Of a stretch of 64,000 nucleotides of DNA, positions 8,993 through 17,764 are shown piece by piece; position 1 is the first letter of the stretch, and each line of letters begins with the position of its first letter. The DNA is from an uncultured Pontibacter sp. (GTDB lineage: Bacteria; Bacteroidota; Bacteroidia; Cytophagales; Hymenobacteraceae), in the NCBI RefSeq assembly GCF_947492645.1, contig NZ_CANLMZ010000004.1, positions 1 to 64,000 on the forward strand. Reading direction: 5' to 3'. The notes under the pieces are model-generated. The model did no database searches, was not told the DNA's origin, and was given only the letters and a program-made list of their open reading frames with translations. The translations under genes were made by a program, and so were the position numbers.

Positions 8993-10108
8993 ATGAAAAG
9001 ATTCATCATCATGCTAGTAGCCTTGCTGATTAGTGGGCAGGCTATAAGTCAACAAGCAAACAAACAAGCTGTTAGTAAAACAAAGGATCAAGAGCACTAC
9101 ACCTTTCAATTAAGTGATAAGGTAACGCGCCAAGCAGTTACATTTAAGAACCGATTCGGGATTACAGTAGCCGGAGATCTATATCTACCAAAGAATAGTG
9201 GCAATACAAAGTTACCGGCTTTAATAGTAAGTGGTCCGTTCGGAGCTGTGAAAGAGCAGTCCTCAGGACTTTACGCAAACGAAATGGCTGCCAAAGGTTT
9301 TATAACGTTGGCTTTCGACCCTTCCTTTACAGGCGAAAGTGGTGGAGAAGTCCGCAATGTTGGTTCGCCAGAAATATTTACAGAAGATTTCAGTGCAGCG
9401 GTTGACTACCTTGGTTTGCTGCCTTCCGTTGACCGTGATCGCATTGGTGCGATTGGGATTTGTGGTCTGAGTGGTATGGCACTTACAGCTGCCACATCCG
9501 ATTCACGGATTAAGGCGGTAGCCACAGCTTCGATGTATGATATGTCCCGCAGTATGAGCCGCAGTTACAAAGACAGTTATACAGTAGAACAACGCAAACA
9601 GGTAATTGATTACCTAAGCCAGCAGCGCTGGACAGATGCCGAAAACGGTACTTATGCAATAGGCTTACATGAAGTTCCTTTTGACAAAGACGGTAAAATA
9701 GTAAAAGGAAAGCGGGTGCTTCCTGAAACACTTCCTAAAGAAGCTGACCCTGTACTGGCTGCTTTCTTCGACTATTACCGAACACCACGAGGTTTTCACT
9801 CAAGGTCCATTAACTCTACCACTGCCTGGACTGCTACGACACCAATGTCCTTCTTCAATTTTCCGATGGCAGCAAACATTGAGATGATTTCGCCACGGCC
9901 AGTTATGCTGATTGCAGGCGAAAAAGCACACTCCCGTTACTATTCTGAAGATGTTTATAAGATGGCTTCAGAGCCTAAACAATTGGTAATTGTACCTAAT
10001 GCAGACCACGTTGATTTGTACGATAGGTTAGATAAAATTCCATTTGATAAATTGACATCATTCTTCAACGAAAACCTGAAGATAGGTAAGTCTGCTCAGG
10101 CAGAATAG
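8993..10108 (+). CDS. secreted alpha/beta hydrolase (dienelactone-hydrolase/YcjY-like)
   Basis: A 371-residue hydrolase with a signal peptide (MKRFIIMLVALLISGQAIS). The open frame begins further upstream inside the acetyltransferase gene, but the ATG at 8993 directly precedes the signal sequence and follows the previous stop by one base, pointing to translational coupling. The fold shows LIVSGPFGAVKEQ, FDPSFTGESGG, the elbow IGICGLSGMAL, and a late NADHVDLYD with the likely catalytic histidine. The elbow is not a plain GxSxG, so cysteine or serine could be the nucleophile. Substrate unknown. Confidence 0.85.
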   Translation: MKRFIIMLVALLISGQAISQQANKQAVSKTKDQEHYTFQLSDKVTRQAVTFKNRFGITVAGDLYLPKNSGNTKLPALIVSGPFGAVKEQSSGLYANEMAAKGFITLAFDPSFTGESGGEVRNVGSPEIFTEDFSAAVDYLGLLPSVDRDRIGAIGICGLSGMALTAATSDSRIKAVATASMYDMSRSMSRSYKDSYTVEQRKQVIDYLSQQRWTDAENGTYAIGLHEVPFDKDGKIVKGKRVLPETLPKEADPVLAAFFDYYRTPRGFHSRSINSTTAWTATTPMSFFNFPMAANIEMISPRPVMLIAGEKAHSRYYSEDVYKMASEPKQLVIVPNADHVDLYDRLDKIPFDKLTSFFNENLKIGKSAQAE

Positions 10109-10158
10109 ACTAAGGGGAGTAGTAGTACAAATAGAGAAAAGAAATAAAGGCTAAAAGT

Positions 10159-10641
10159 ATGAGAACATTTTTGATTACAGCCATAGCTCTTTACAGTCTG
10201 TTAATAACAGGCTGTAAAGAACAAACTGATCAGCAGGCAGCTGCAACAGCAGTACAAAGCATCTTTCCGAAAGGGGATTTAGGCCCAGCAGAAAACTTCA
10301 CAGGAAAAGCCTGGAATTATGGTTTGGTTCCTGCGGATTCTACTTATACCACGCTAGTAGGCAACGTCTATTTTGAACCAGGTGCCAGAAGCAACTGGCA
10401 TATCCATCCGGCTGGTCAGATTCTGATAATAACTGATGGTGTAGGTTATCATCAAATTGAAGGTCAACCTAGGCAAACCATTAGAAAAGGCGATGTGGTA
10501 AAGTGTCCGCCGAATGTGAAGCATTGGCATGGGGCAAGTCCGGATACGGGATTACAGCAAATGTACCTTTTACCCAATACAGAAAAAGGTATTGTGCAAT
10601 GGATGGAACCCGTAACGGATGAGGTATATAATAATCAGTAA
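10159..10641 (+). CDS. cupin-domain lipoprotein
   Basis: A 160-residue protein with a lipoprotein signal (LLITGC, cysteine near residue 19) and a single cupin barrel. The barrel shows the metal-binding pattern: HIHPAGQILIITDGVGYH in motif 1 and PPNVKHWHGA in motif 2. Such small cupins are often annotated as carboxymuconolactone-decarboxylase-associated, but no decarboxylase domain is present. It lies 50 bp after the hydrolase on the same strand and probably belongs to the same operon, acting at the cell envelope. Confidence 0.87.
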   Translation: MRTFLITAIALYSLLITGCKEQTDQQAAATAVQSIFPKGDLGPAENFTGKAWNYGLVPADSTYTTLVGNVYFEPGARSNWHIHPAGQILIITDGVGYHQIEGQPRQTIRKGDVVKCPPNVKHWHGASPDTGLQQMYLLPNTEKGIVQWMEPVTDEVYNNQ

Positions 10642-10673
10642 AAGCTTATTAAGATAAAAACTGAAACGCCATT

Positions 10674-11147
10674 ATGAAAAGGTTATTCCTACTTGTTTTC
10701 TGCACTTTCTCTCTTTTGAATAGTTGTGGGTCTTGTACCAAAAGCACGGTAGCGCCCACAAAAGGTGGCTCTGTAAATACCGATGATCCAACTCAAACAG
10801 GAAATAAAATGAAAATCCATATTGGAACCAGCACTTTCACCGCAACACTTTATGAAAACGCTACGGCTGAAGCCTTCAAAACCCGGTTACCAATTACTGT
10901 TAATATGGTTGAACTGAATGACAACGAGAAGTATGCTGATCTACCAAGTAGTTTACCAACCAATGCTTCAAACCCCGGTACCATTCAGGCTGGCGATCTA
11001 ATGCTTTACGGTTCTTCGACACTGGTGCTATTTTATAAATCCTTTTCTACCTCCTACAATTACACAAAGCTTGGACGAATCGATGACATTACCGGACTTA
11101 CAGCAGCGCTTGGTTCCGGAAATGTAAAAGTTACGTTTGAATTATAG
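10674..11147 (+). CDS. cyclophilin-like-fold lipoprotein
   Basis: A 157-residue protein with a lipoprotein signal (SLLNSCGSC) and a low-complexity linker. The C-terminal 110 residues match the cyclophilin-like domain family: FTATLYENATAEAFK, LPTNASNPGTIQAGDLMLYG and YTKLGRIDDITGL are characteristic. Members resemble peptidyl-prolyl isomerases in fold, but their activity is not established. It lies 32 bp after the cupin gene and closes this operon, with a terminator 47 bp beyond its stop. Confidence 0.85.
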   Translation: MKRLFLLVFCTFSLLNSCGSCTKSTVAPTKGGSVNTDDPTQTGNKMKIHIGTSTFTATLYENATAEAFKTRLPITVNMVELNDNEKYADLPSSLPTNASNPGTIQAGDLMLYGSSTLVLFYKSFSTSYNYTKLGRIDDITGLTAALGSGNVKVTFEL

Positions 11148-11193
11148 TAAGAAAAGGGAAAGAATTAAGCCCAGCATTTCATTAGTTTCTGAG

Positions 11194-11226
11194 AAAGCCT
11201 TCAATTTACCCTGAAGGCCTTTTTTA
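11194..11226 (+). terminator. rho-independent terminator of the 8425 operon
   Basis: AAAGCCTTCA pairs with TGAAGGCCTTT around ATTTACCC and is followed by a T-run. Confidence 0.8.
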
Positions 11227-11307
11227 TTCTAATACGAAATCCTCAGATGTTTTTCAATCATTCATTTTTTTAATAAAACGCTTAATATTAAAACTCCCAT
11301 TTTAAAC

Positions 11308-11348
11308 TGAGCCTCACAACAAAACAAATTTGAGCCCCACAACAAAAC
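11308..11348 (+). promoter_or_regulatory. two-copy direct repeat, likely AraC-type operator
   Basis: TGAGCCTCACAACAAAAC at 11308-11325 recurs as TGAGCCCCACAACAAAAC at 11331-11348 with one mismatch and a 23-bp period, about two helical turns. Such tandem sites are typical for AraC proteins. They lie upstream of a -7 box and the AraC gene at 11517. The rest of the 370-bp gap shows nothing else. Confidence 0.55.
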
Positions 11349-11368
11349 TATAAACGTTTCATATCCAC

Positions 11369-11377
11369 TAACTTTGC
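11369..11377 (+). promoter_or_regulatory. -7 box upstream of the AraC gene at 11517
   Basis: TAACTTTGC matches TAnnTTTG. It is about 20 bp downstream of the direct repeats and about 140 bp upstream of the ATG. No clear -33 box is seen, as expected for an activator-dependent promoter. Confidence 0.5.
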
Positions 11378-11516
11378 AATACCAAAACATTGAAAATTAA
11401 ACAGGTACAAACAATGCAATCATTTATAACACCTAAATGAATGTTTCGTGATAGGTTAAATTTTAGATAACCTGGAAAGAATAAATTATAAATACCATTA
11501 GATTGTTTTAGAAAAA

Positions 11517-12332
11517 ATGGAAAAGGGTTATCAGATTATTTCCGTGAACAATATTCTTTATTCTTGTGGTAGCAAGGCGCAACGTAACGGTGAACAGTTC
11601 ATTGATGTGCACGTTCTTGGATTTGTTCTGACAGGAGAATTGCACCTTACTACACCTGAGAAGGTAATCATAATGAAAGCCGGCTCTATGGGTCTGATAA
11701 AACGGAACCAGTTAGTTAAAGCAACCAAAGTCCCGCCTCCTGGTGGGGAATTCAGTTCTATTAATATCTTTCTAACTCAAGATATTCTTAGAAAATATAT
11801 AAGTGAAATTCCCCAGGATATTACAGGAAAAACCCACGGAGAAAGCTTTTTTGAAATCCAGAAAGATGCTTTACTGAAAGCTTATTTTCAGTCTTTGCAA
11901 CCTTATTTTCAAGCACCGGAACGCTTTACTCCACAGCTTGCAGAACTCAAAACAAGGGAAGCTTTTGAATTGATCTTAAACATTGAGCCAGAGCTGAAAG
12001 AAGTACTTTTCGATTTCAGTGAGCCTCACAAAATCGACCTGGAAGCATTTATGCATCAAAACTATATGTTTAATGTTTCCATAGATGGCCTGGCGAAACT
12101 TACTGGTCGCAGCCGTGCAGGTTTTAAGCGAGATTTTGAGAAAATTTTCCGGACTTCCCCCGGGCAATGGATAAAACAGAAACGATTGGAGCAGGCTTAT
12201 TATCTGATTAAAGAGAAAGGAATAAAGCCTTCCAATGCATACCTGGACGTTGGCTTCGAAAACCTTTCACATTTTTCTTATGCTTTCAAGCAGGCTTTTG
12301 GGATTAATCCTTCATCGCTTTTACATGCCTAA
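11517..12332 (+). CDS. AraC-family transcriptional regulator
   Basis: A 271-residue AraC regulator. The N-terminal half is a divergent sensor (VHVLGFVLTGELHLTTPEKV). The C-terminal half has both DNA-binding helices: IDGLAKLTGRSRAGFKRDFEKI with FRTSPGQWIKQKRLEQA, and PSNAYLDVGFENLSHFSYAF with FGINPSSLL. Direct repeats before its promoter suggest autoregulation or control by the AraC protein at 7490. The oxidoreductase-type genes downstream, beginning 55 bp after its stop, are probable targets. Confidence 0.92.
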   Translation: MEKGYQIISVNNILYSCGSKAQRNGEQFIDVHVLGFVLTGELHLTTPEKVIIMKAGSMGLIKRNQLVKATKVPPPGGEFSSINIFLTQDILRKYISEIPQDITGKTHGESFFEIQKDALLKAYFQSLQPYFQAPERFTPQLAELKTREAFELILNIEPELKEVLFDFSEPHKIDLEAFMHQNYMFNVSIDGLAKLTGRSRAGFKRDFEKIFRTSPGQWIKQKRLEQAYYLIKEKGIKPSNAYLDVGFENLSHFSYAFKQAFGINPSSLLHA

Positions 12333-12386
12333 CCCTGGGCTATTAATTTAAAATTTACTTAATGCCAGAAGCTGGCAATTATCATA

Positions 12387-13493
12387 ATGAAAACCTTAAT
12401 GTACATTACAACAACCGTTATTATTCTAACTCTTATAGGATTTGCTGTTATGAGTCAGAACGCATATGGCGCGCGACCAACCGGAAACCGGAAAGAGTTA
12501 ATTAAGAACTCCAAGAATTATCGGGATGGTAAATTCCAGAACCTTAGCCATACGCCCAGCCTTGCCGAAGGGTATACTTATTGGGGTGTTCTCAATGATT
12601 TCTTTTTCAGGAAAAAAGTAAATCCGGTACCTACTGGAAACATTCCTGCAATTAAAACCAACCTGAAAAACTTACCCCCAAATGAAAACCTCCTGGTTTG
12701 GTTTGGTCATTCATCGTACCTGCTGCAGTTAGATGGAAAGACTATTTTGGTAGATCCAGTGCTTAGTAACCATGCCTCTCCATTCAGCTGGATGAATAAG
12801 GGTTTTAACGGAACAGATGTTTATACCGTGGATGATCTGCCTGAAATTGATTACTTGCTTATCTCTCACGACCACTACGACCACCTTGATTTTGAAACGA
12901 TAAGTAAATTGAAAGGAAAAGTAAAAAACGTTATTTGTGGATTAGGAGTTGGCGCGCACTTTGAAAAATGGGGGTATCCTGCTTCTATGTTAATCGAAAA
13001 AGACTGGGGCGATACCGTTAAAGTAGACGATAAACTTACTTTTCATCTCACCCCAGCCCGTCACTATTCCGGCCGTGGGCTAATCCGAAACAGCACACTT
13101 TGGACTTCGTTTGTAGTGGAAACCCCTACCAAAAAGATTTATTTAGGTGGGGACAGCGGCTACGATAAGCACTTTGCAGAGATAGGGGAGCGATTTGGGG
13201 GATTTGATTTAGCCATACTTGAAAATGGCCAATACAATGAAGCCTGGCGCTACATCCATACCTTGCCCGATGAAGTTCTTAAGGCCAGTAAAGTCCTGAA
13301 AGCAAAGCGAACGTTTCCGGTGCATTCCAGCAAGTTTAACTTAGGTGGGCACCCCTGGGACGAGCCCCTTTCCAAAATAACCGAATTAAATAAGCAAGTT
13401 AACCAACCACTTATCACCCCTATGATCGGCCAGGTTGTAGAACTGGATAATGAAAAGCAGGTTTTTAGTAAGTGGTGGGAAAATGTCAACTAA
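12387..13493 (+). CDS. exported metallo-beta-lactamase-fold hydrolase (UlaG/NAPE-PLD-like)
   Basis: A 368-residue metal-dependent hydrolase with an N-terminal signal or anchor helix (ITTTVIILTLIGFAVM). The two-metal motif is complete as SHDHYDHLD, preceded by FGHSSYLL and ILVDPVLS as in UlaG/RomA-like lactonases and N-acyl-phosphatidylethanolamine phospholipase D relatives. Later ligands are probably in PARHYSGRG, GGDSGYD and PVHSS. It follows the AraC gene at 55 bp. The substrate, a phosphodiester or lactone, is not predictable. Confidence 0.9.
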   Translation: MKTLMYITTTVIILTLIGFAVMSQNAYGARPTGNRKELIKNSKNYRDGKFQNLSHTPSLAEGYTYWGVLNDFFFRKKVNPVPTGNIPAIKTNLKNLPPNENLLVWFGHSSYLLQLDGKTILVDPVLSNHASPFSWMNKGFNGTDVYTVDDLPEIDYLLISHDHYDHLDFETISKLKGKVKNVICGLGVGAHFEKWGYPASMLIEKDWGDTVKVDDKLTFHLTPARHYSGRGLIRNSTLWTSFVVETPTKKIYLGGDSGYDKHFAEIGERFGGFDLAILENGQYNEAWRYIHTLPDEVLKASKVLKAKRTFPVHSSKFNLGGHPWDEPLSKITELNKQVNQPLITPMIGQVVELDNEKQVFSKWWENVN

Positions 13494-13524
13494 TCTAAAA
13501 TTTTCAAATAGTAGTCATAAAGAA

Positions 13525-14175
13525 ATGAAGTTAATAATTGCCGGAAGCACCGGAATGGTAGGCAACTTAGTTTTAAATAACTGCCTAAATTCTGATAAAA
13601 TAAGCGAAGTAAGAAGTTTAGTTCGAAATCCTACTGGATTAAAGCATCCAAAACTTACTGAAATTGTAATTCAAAATTTTGAAGACTACTCTGAGCACTT
13701 CAACTTATTCAAAGATATAGAGGTTGCATTCTTTTGCGTTGGCGTTTATACCGGGCAAGTTCCAGATGAACAATTCAAACAAATTACGGTAAACTATGCG
13801 GTTGCATTTGCTACTGCCCTCAAACGGGAAAGTCCGGATGCTACGATTTGCTTATTAAGTGGTGCTGGCGCTGACAGAACCGAAAAAAGCAAAACTTCTT
13901 TTGCCCGTTACAAAGGGATGGCCGAGAACCGGATCTCTGATTTGAACATGAAGTTTTACGCTTTCCGGCCTGCCTATATTTATCCGGTCGAACCACGTAA
14001 AGAACCAAATTTGGGATATGGAATTTTAAGGGTCTTTTATCCTCTTCTAAAAATGTTCGGCCAAAAATACAGTATTAAATCTACCGAGCTAGCAAAAGCA
14101 ATGCTGAACGTTGGATTGAATGGTGCGGATAAGGAAATTCTAGAGAATCAAGATATTTTAAAGTATATAAACTGA
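13525..14175 (+). CDS. NAD(P)-binding Rossmann protein, NmrA/HTATIP2-like
   Basis: A 216-residue atypical short-chain dehydrogenase. The nucleotide-binding loop GSTGMVG sits at the N-terminus (MKLIIAGSTGMVG), and the C-terminal half includes FYAFRPAYIYPV. I chose the ATG at 13525, which puts the first strand at the start. Upstream ATGs at 13483 and 13450 overlap the end of the hydrolase gene and add a non-conserved leader. Overlap or close spacing implies co-transcription. No YxxxK catalytic pair is obvious; it may be a reductase or a redox sensor. Confidence 0.82.
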   Translation: MKLIIAGSTGMVGNLVLNNCLNSDKISEVRSLVRNPTGLKHPKLTEIVIQNFEDYSEHFNLFKDIEVAFFCVGVYTGQVPDEQFKQITVNYAVAFATALKRESPDATICLLSGAGADRTEKSKTSFARYKGMAENRISDLNMKFYAFRPAYIYPVEPRKEPNLGYGILRVFYPLLKMFGQKYSIKSTELAKAMLNVGLNGADKEILENQDILKYIN

Positions 14176-14330
14176 GATAAGAACCAGCAGTATAAAAGCT
14201 ATCAGGTTAGTATCATATTAAGTTCAAGCTGAATCTTGGTTAGAAAAAATCAATTTAAAATGGTAAAGTTTCTGGCGCAAAAAGTAAAAACAACTGACAT
14301 CAGGTTAACCCAATACTTAATACTAAAACT

Positions 14331-15425
14331 ATGGATACAACAAGAACGATAGCGGAAGGAGGCACTTCTGCAAAAACAAAAGCAATAAAGGCATTCGGAA
14401 CGGAAGCAGCTACAGCACCTTTAGATCAGTTAAATATAAAGAGAAGAATACCCAAGCCACACGATGTAGAGATCGATATTTTGTATTGCGGGGTTTGCCA
14501 CTCTGATCTGCACACAGCACGGAATGAATGGCACGGCACCACTTATCCCTGTGTACCTGGTCATGAAATTGTTGGCAGGGTCGTAAGTGTTGGAGATCAT
14601 GTTACCAAGTTTAAAGTCGGCGATCTTGCTGCCGTGGGTTGTATGGTAGATAGCTGCCGGGAGTGCGATTACTGTAATGAAGGATTGGAGCAGTATTGTG
14701 CAGAGGGCAACATCCAGACCTACAATTCGCCGGACAAATACCTAGGTACGCAAACATACGGCGGCTATTCAGAAAGTATTGTTGTAACCGAAAGCTTTGT
14801 TTTACGGGTGCCAGAAAACCTTGACTTGGCAGCTGTCGCTCCGCTGCTTTGCGCTGGCATCACAACATACTCGCCGCTGAAGCATTGGCATGTTGGTCCT
14901 GGCCAGAAGGTAGGCGTGGTTGGCCTGGGTGGTCTGGGACACATGGCCGTTAAAATTGCAAAGGCCATGGGTGCAGACGTAATCGTATTTACTACTTCAC
15001 CTTCCAAGGTGGAAGATGCCAAACGATTAGGTGCTGACGAAGTGGTGTTATCTAGAGACGAAGCGCAAATGGCAAAGTATGCAGGCAAGCTTCATTTTGT
15101 GTTGGATGCCGTATCAGCAGAACACGACATCAACACTTACCTGAATCTGTTGAGAGTAGATGGTTCCTTGGTGCTGGTAGGAGCACCTGAGCAGCCGCTG
15201 CCGGTAGCTGCGTTCAGCCTCATCCCTCAGCGAAGAAGCTTCTCCGGGTCTATGATCGGTGGTATTGCAGAGACACAGGAAATGCTGGACTTCTGTGGCA
15301 AACATAATATTGTCTCAGACATAGAGCTAATTAACATTCAGCAGATCAACGAGGCGTATGAGCGCTTGCTAAAAGGGGGTGTTAAATATCGTTTTGTAAT
15401 TGATATGGCTTCTTTGAAGGAATAA
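14331..15425 (+). CDS. zinc-dependent NAD(P) alcohol dehydrogenase, YahK/CAD-like
   Basis: A 364-residue medium-chain dehydrogenase reducing aldehydes or oxidising alcohols. Catalytic zinc ligands are C56 (CGVCHSDLH), H78 (PGHE) and the cysteine in PLLCAGITTYSP. The structural zinc site is C109, C112, C115 and C123. The cofactor loop is VGLGGLGHMA. Overall it matches the cinnamyl-alcohol-dehydrogenase/YahK branch, broad NADPH aldehyde reductases. It starts with the A-rich context AAAACTATG. Position at the end of this cluster suggests aldehyde clearance (inference). Confidence 0.93.
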   Translation: MDTTRTIAEGGTSAKTKAIKAFGTEAATAPLDQLNIKRRIPKPHDVEIDILYCGVCHSDLHTARNEWHGTTYPCVPGHEIVGRVVSVGDHVTKFKVGDLAAVGCMVDSCRECDYCNEGLEQYCAEGNIQTYNSPDKYLGTQTYGGYSESIVVTESFVLRVPENLDLAAVAPLLCAGITTYSPLKHWHVGPGQKVGVVGLGGLGHMAVKIAKAMGADVIVFTTSPSKVEDAKRLGADEVVLSRDEAQMAKYAGKLHFVLDAVSAEHDINTYLNLLRVDGSLVLVGAPEQPLPVAAFSLIPQRRSFSGSMIGGIAETQEMLDFCGKHNIVSDIELINIQQINEAYERLLKGGVKYRFVIDMASLKE

Positions 15426-15573
15426 AAGTACTGAACAAGTATATACTGGCATGCAATTAGATTTAGTATGATCCAGTATAAATACAAGAAGGAGTTAAGA
15501 GAGCTAAGACTTGAAAGAGGGAAGTAACAGGGTTTGAAATCTTTTTTGTTACTTTCCTGTTACTCTGGAAACA

Positions 15574-15609
15574 AAAAACCCGCTTATTTTATGAAATAAG
15601 CGGGTTTTT
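15574..15609. terminator. strong bidirectional terminator
   Basis: A 16-bp perfect stem (AAAAACCCGCTTATTT with its complement) around TATG, ending in T5. It is 149 bp after the alcohol dehydrogenase stop. Its core stem recurs at 7239. Confidence 0.85.
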
Positions 15610-15777
15610 AAGCTTTACTATGTAGTCCGCAGGATAACTTAATGGGGAGTTACATCTGTAGCTTGAGACTTTTTAGGATCCTATAGCTTCGGGGTTTAAG
15701 TTAGACTGCCTACACTTAAGTTAATTTCATTTTAGTATCGAATCTTGATCAACATTAAATCATGCTTTGATGAGACC

Positions 15778-15990
15778 TCAACTCTTGGTTTGAGGCAGGG
15801 GCAGCTTATCGTTAGCAAGGAATAAACTCCCCCTGCCGGTTGCTATCTTGCGGCGGATGGTATACTGCCTATTTGATACTTGTGGAATCAGTTTGTAATA
15901 TACAAACGTGAACTTTATATCGTCTTTACTTTTTTGCAGATAAACGTAAAAGAATAGCGGATGAAGTAAAGGATTAGCCTTAAAGGCTGT
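15778..15990 (-). pseudogene. start-less 70-codon frame, possible gene tail
   Basis: An uninterrupted frame of 70 codons lies antisense in the 15.4-15.98 kb gap, with no ATG, GTG or TTG in a sensible place. Its translation is protein-like (FYVYLQKSKDDIKFTFVYY, then RRKIATGRGSLFLANDKLP and a stop). It overlaps the last codons of the hydrolase at 15980 in another frame. It may be the 3' end of a deleted gene. I recognise no family, and a chance frame is possible. Confidence 0.25.
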
Positions 15991-17422
15991 TCATCCAGTT
16001 TACCATGTACTCCACTACATCAGGGGCAAAGGTTTCCTCTAGGTTGTTATACTCTGAGATCAGGCCGGTGCTGGTAGTCTGGAACAGGTGGTTTTTGTTC
16101 TCGAACTCTTTGATTGTATAATGTTTATTGCCGCCTTCCTGAAGCACTCTTTCTATGCGTTTCAGGTTAACAGATAATACCTGTAGGTCTTTGGATCCGT
16201 TTATGGCTAGCACAGGGCACTTTAGTTTCTGAATCTCTGAAGCTGTATTGTAAAACAGATCTTCGCGATAAGCCGGCGTCAGAAAATCTGCAAATTGATT
16301 TGGGTTGAGCGGAGTTGGCAGTTCCAGCAGCTTTCTTTCTTCAGGGCTGAGCTTTGCTACTTCTGAATCCAGCTTTTTAAACCTGGCAGCTATTTTGGAC
16401 ATGGCTTTGGCATCATCTTTTTCGCTTCGGATGGTCTCAAAAACAGCCTTCAATACCTTCTCATTCACAGCAATACCAGTCGGGCTCACCCCTATAGATT
16501 GATAGTGCGCACGTGCCTGCTCGTAGTAAGCCGTATGCACTGATTCTACTGCCGTCCCCGACAAGAGCACCACAAAAGCCACATCCGCTGCCCGATTTGC
16601 AGCAATAGGGGCTATCTCAGCACCCAAGCTATGACCTATCAAACCAATTCTCGATTTATCGATTTCGGGGCGGGACTTCAGGTAGTTAACAGCAGCCACG
16701 GCATCACTTGCCAAGTCTGCTATACTTGCCGAGGCAAAATCGCCGGTAGATTTGTTTACACCACGGTCATCGGTTCGCAGGACGGCATAACCGGCACGTG
16801 TCAGCATATCAGACAGCACCAGGAATACTTTGTGCCCGAATATGGTCTGGTTGCGGTCGTTGGGGCCGGAGCCGGAAATGAGCAGCACTACAGGGTGCAG
16901 GCCAGCGGTGTCAGGTATGGTGAGTGTGCCAGACAGAGTTACGTTGGCTGTTTCGTTGCGGTAGCTTACTTCTTCCGATAAGTATGGCAGCGGCTCTGTA
17001 GGCTCCTGCGGCCTGCGTGACTTTGCTACCGGAAGTTTCCCCACTTTTTTCATGTTCATCGGGAAGGCATCTGTGCTGTTTTGGGCCAGCCCACCCTGTA
17101 TTGAAGTAGCATTTAACAGGGTGCCTTTGTAAGTGGCATTCAGCGCCTTTACCTGAAGTATTAGCTGGCTGCCGTCGAACTGCACTTCATCTACCGGGAT
17201 GTCGTACACGTTTTGGTCGAGGCTGTGCAGCACGGCCTGCAGTTGCTGGCTTTCATTGTTACTGATCTCAAAAGCAATGTTCATGTGCACATCATTTTTG
17301 ATCTGCAGCTTCCCAAGCCAGATTCCCTGTATAAGCTGGCCTTGCTGGGCCTGCGCTGCTGTATGGAGCAGGCTCAGGAGAAAGATGCTCAGGAAGAGAA
17401 TGGAGTTGTGTAGGAGTTTCAT
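15980..17422 (-). CDS. exported alpha/beta hydrolase with N-terminal beta domain
   Basis: A 480-residue secreted esterase-like protein. After the signal peptide (FLSIFLLSLLHTAAQA), residues about 25-140 form a beta-rich accessory domain (GIWLGKLQIKNDVHMNIAFE). The hydrolase domain follows: LLISGSGPNDRNQ oxyanion strand, DDRGVNKSTGDF, nucleophile elbow GLIGHSLGAEI, acid near INGSKDLQV and histidine in FENKNHLFQ. This architecture is common in Bacteroidota and acts in the periplasm. Natural substrate is unknown. It is monocistronic, facing away from the kinase at 17765. Confidence 0.9.
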   Translation of the reverse strand: MKLLHNSILFLSIFLLSLLHTAAQAQQGQLIQGIWLGKLQIKNDVHMNIAFEISNNESQQLQAVLHSLDQNVYDIPVDEVQFDGSQLILQVKALNATYKGTLLNATSIQGGLAQNSTDAFPMNMKKVGKLPVAKSRRPQEPTEPLPYLSEEVSYRNETANVTLSGTLTIPDTAGLHPVVLLISGSGPNDRNQTIFGHKVFLVLSDMLTRAGYAVLRTDDRGVNKSTGDFASASIADLASDAVAAVNYLKSRPEIDKSRIGLIGHSLGAEIAPIAANRAADVAFVVLLSGTAVESVHTAYYEQARAHYQSIGVSPTGIAVNEKVLKAVFETIRSEKDDAKAMSKIAARFKKLDSEVAKLSPEERKLLELPTPLNPNQFADFLTPAYREDLFYNTASEIQKLKCPVLAINGSKDLQVLSVNLKRIERVLQEGGNKHYTIKEFENKNHLFQTTSTGLISEYNNLEETFAPDVVEYMVNWMNSL

Positions 17423-17764
17423 CGTTTTATTTTGCTTTAGTTTGACTATCAGACACCCTGCCTGCTTTGGTGATCCAAACCTACCACGACTTCTCCGGTA
17501 CAGAAAATCAAATCCGTCAACCCATTCTCTTATTATGCCAATTCTGGATTTTATATTTCAGGCCCCGTTCGTCCATACTTTTTCAAGTTCACATAAAAAA
17601 TCGTGCAGTTCATCCATCGTGGTGTGGAAGGTATGGCGGGATTACTAATTTTAGGTGCTTGTCTGAATCAGGGTTTGTTTCCCATCTTTTAATGAAGAAC
17701 CTGAATGGGGTAAATAAACTCTGATTAAAGCAACAACAGAAGAAAATAATTTCTACTTTACTGT
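17423..17764. other. divergent intergenic region
   Basis: About 340 bp between the hydrolase and the divergent histidine kinase. It should carry both promoters, but no convincing box, repeat or small gene stands out. Confidence 0.4.

Noticed and set aside
17199..17648. 149-codon plus-strand frame at the start of the hydrolase gene
   Set aside because: Cys/Ser-rich antisense shadow; the opposite strand has the signal peptide of a well-supported hydrolase.
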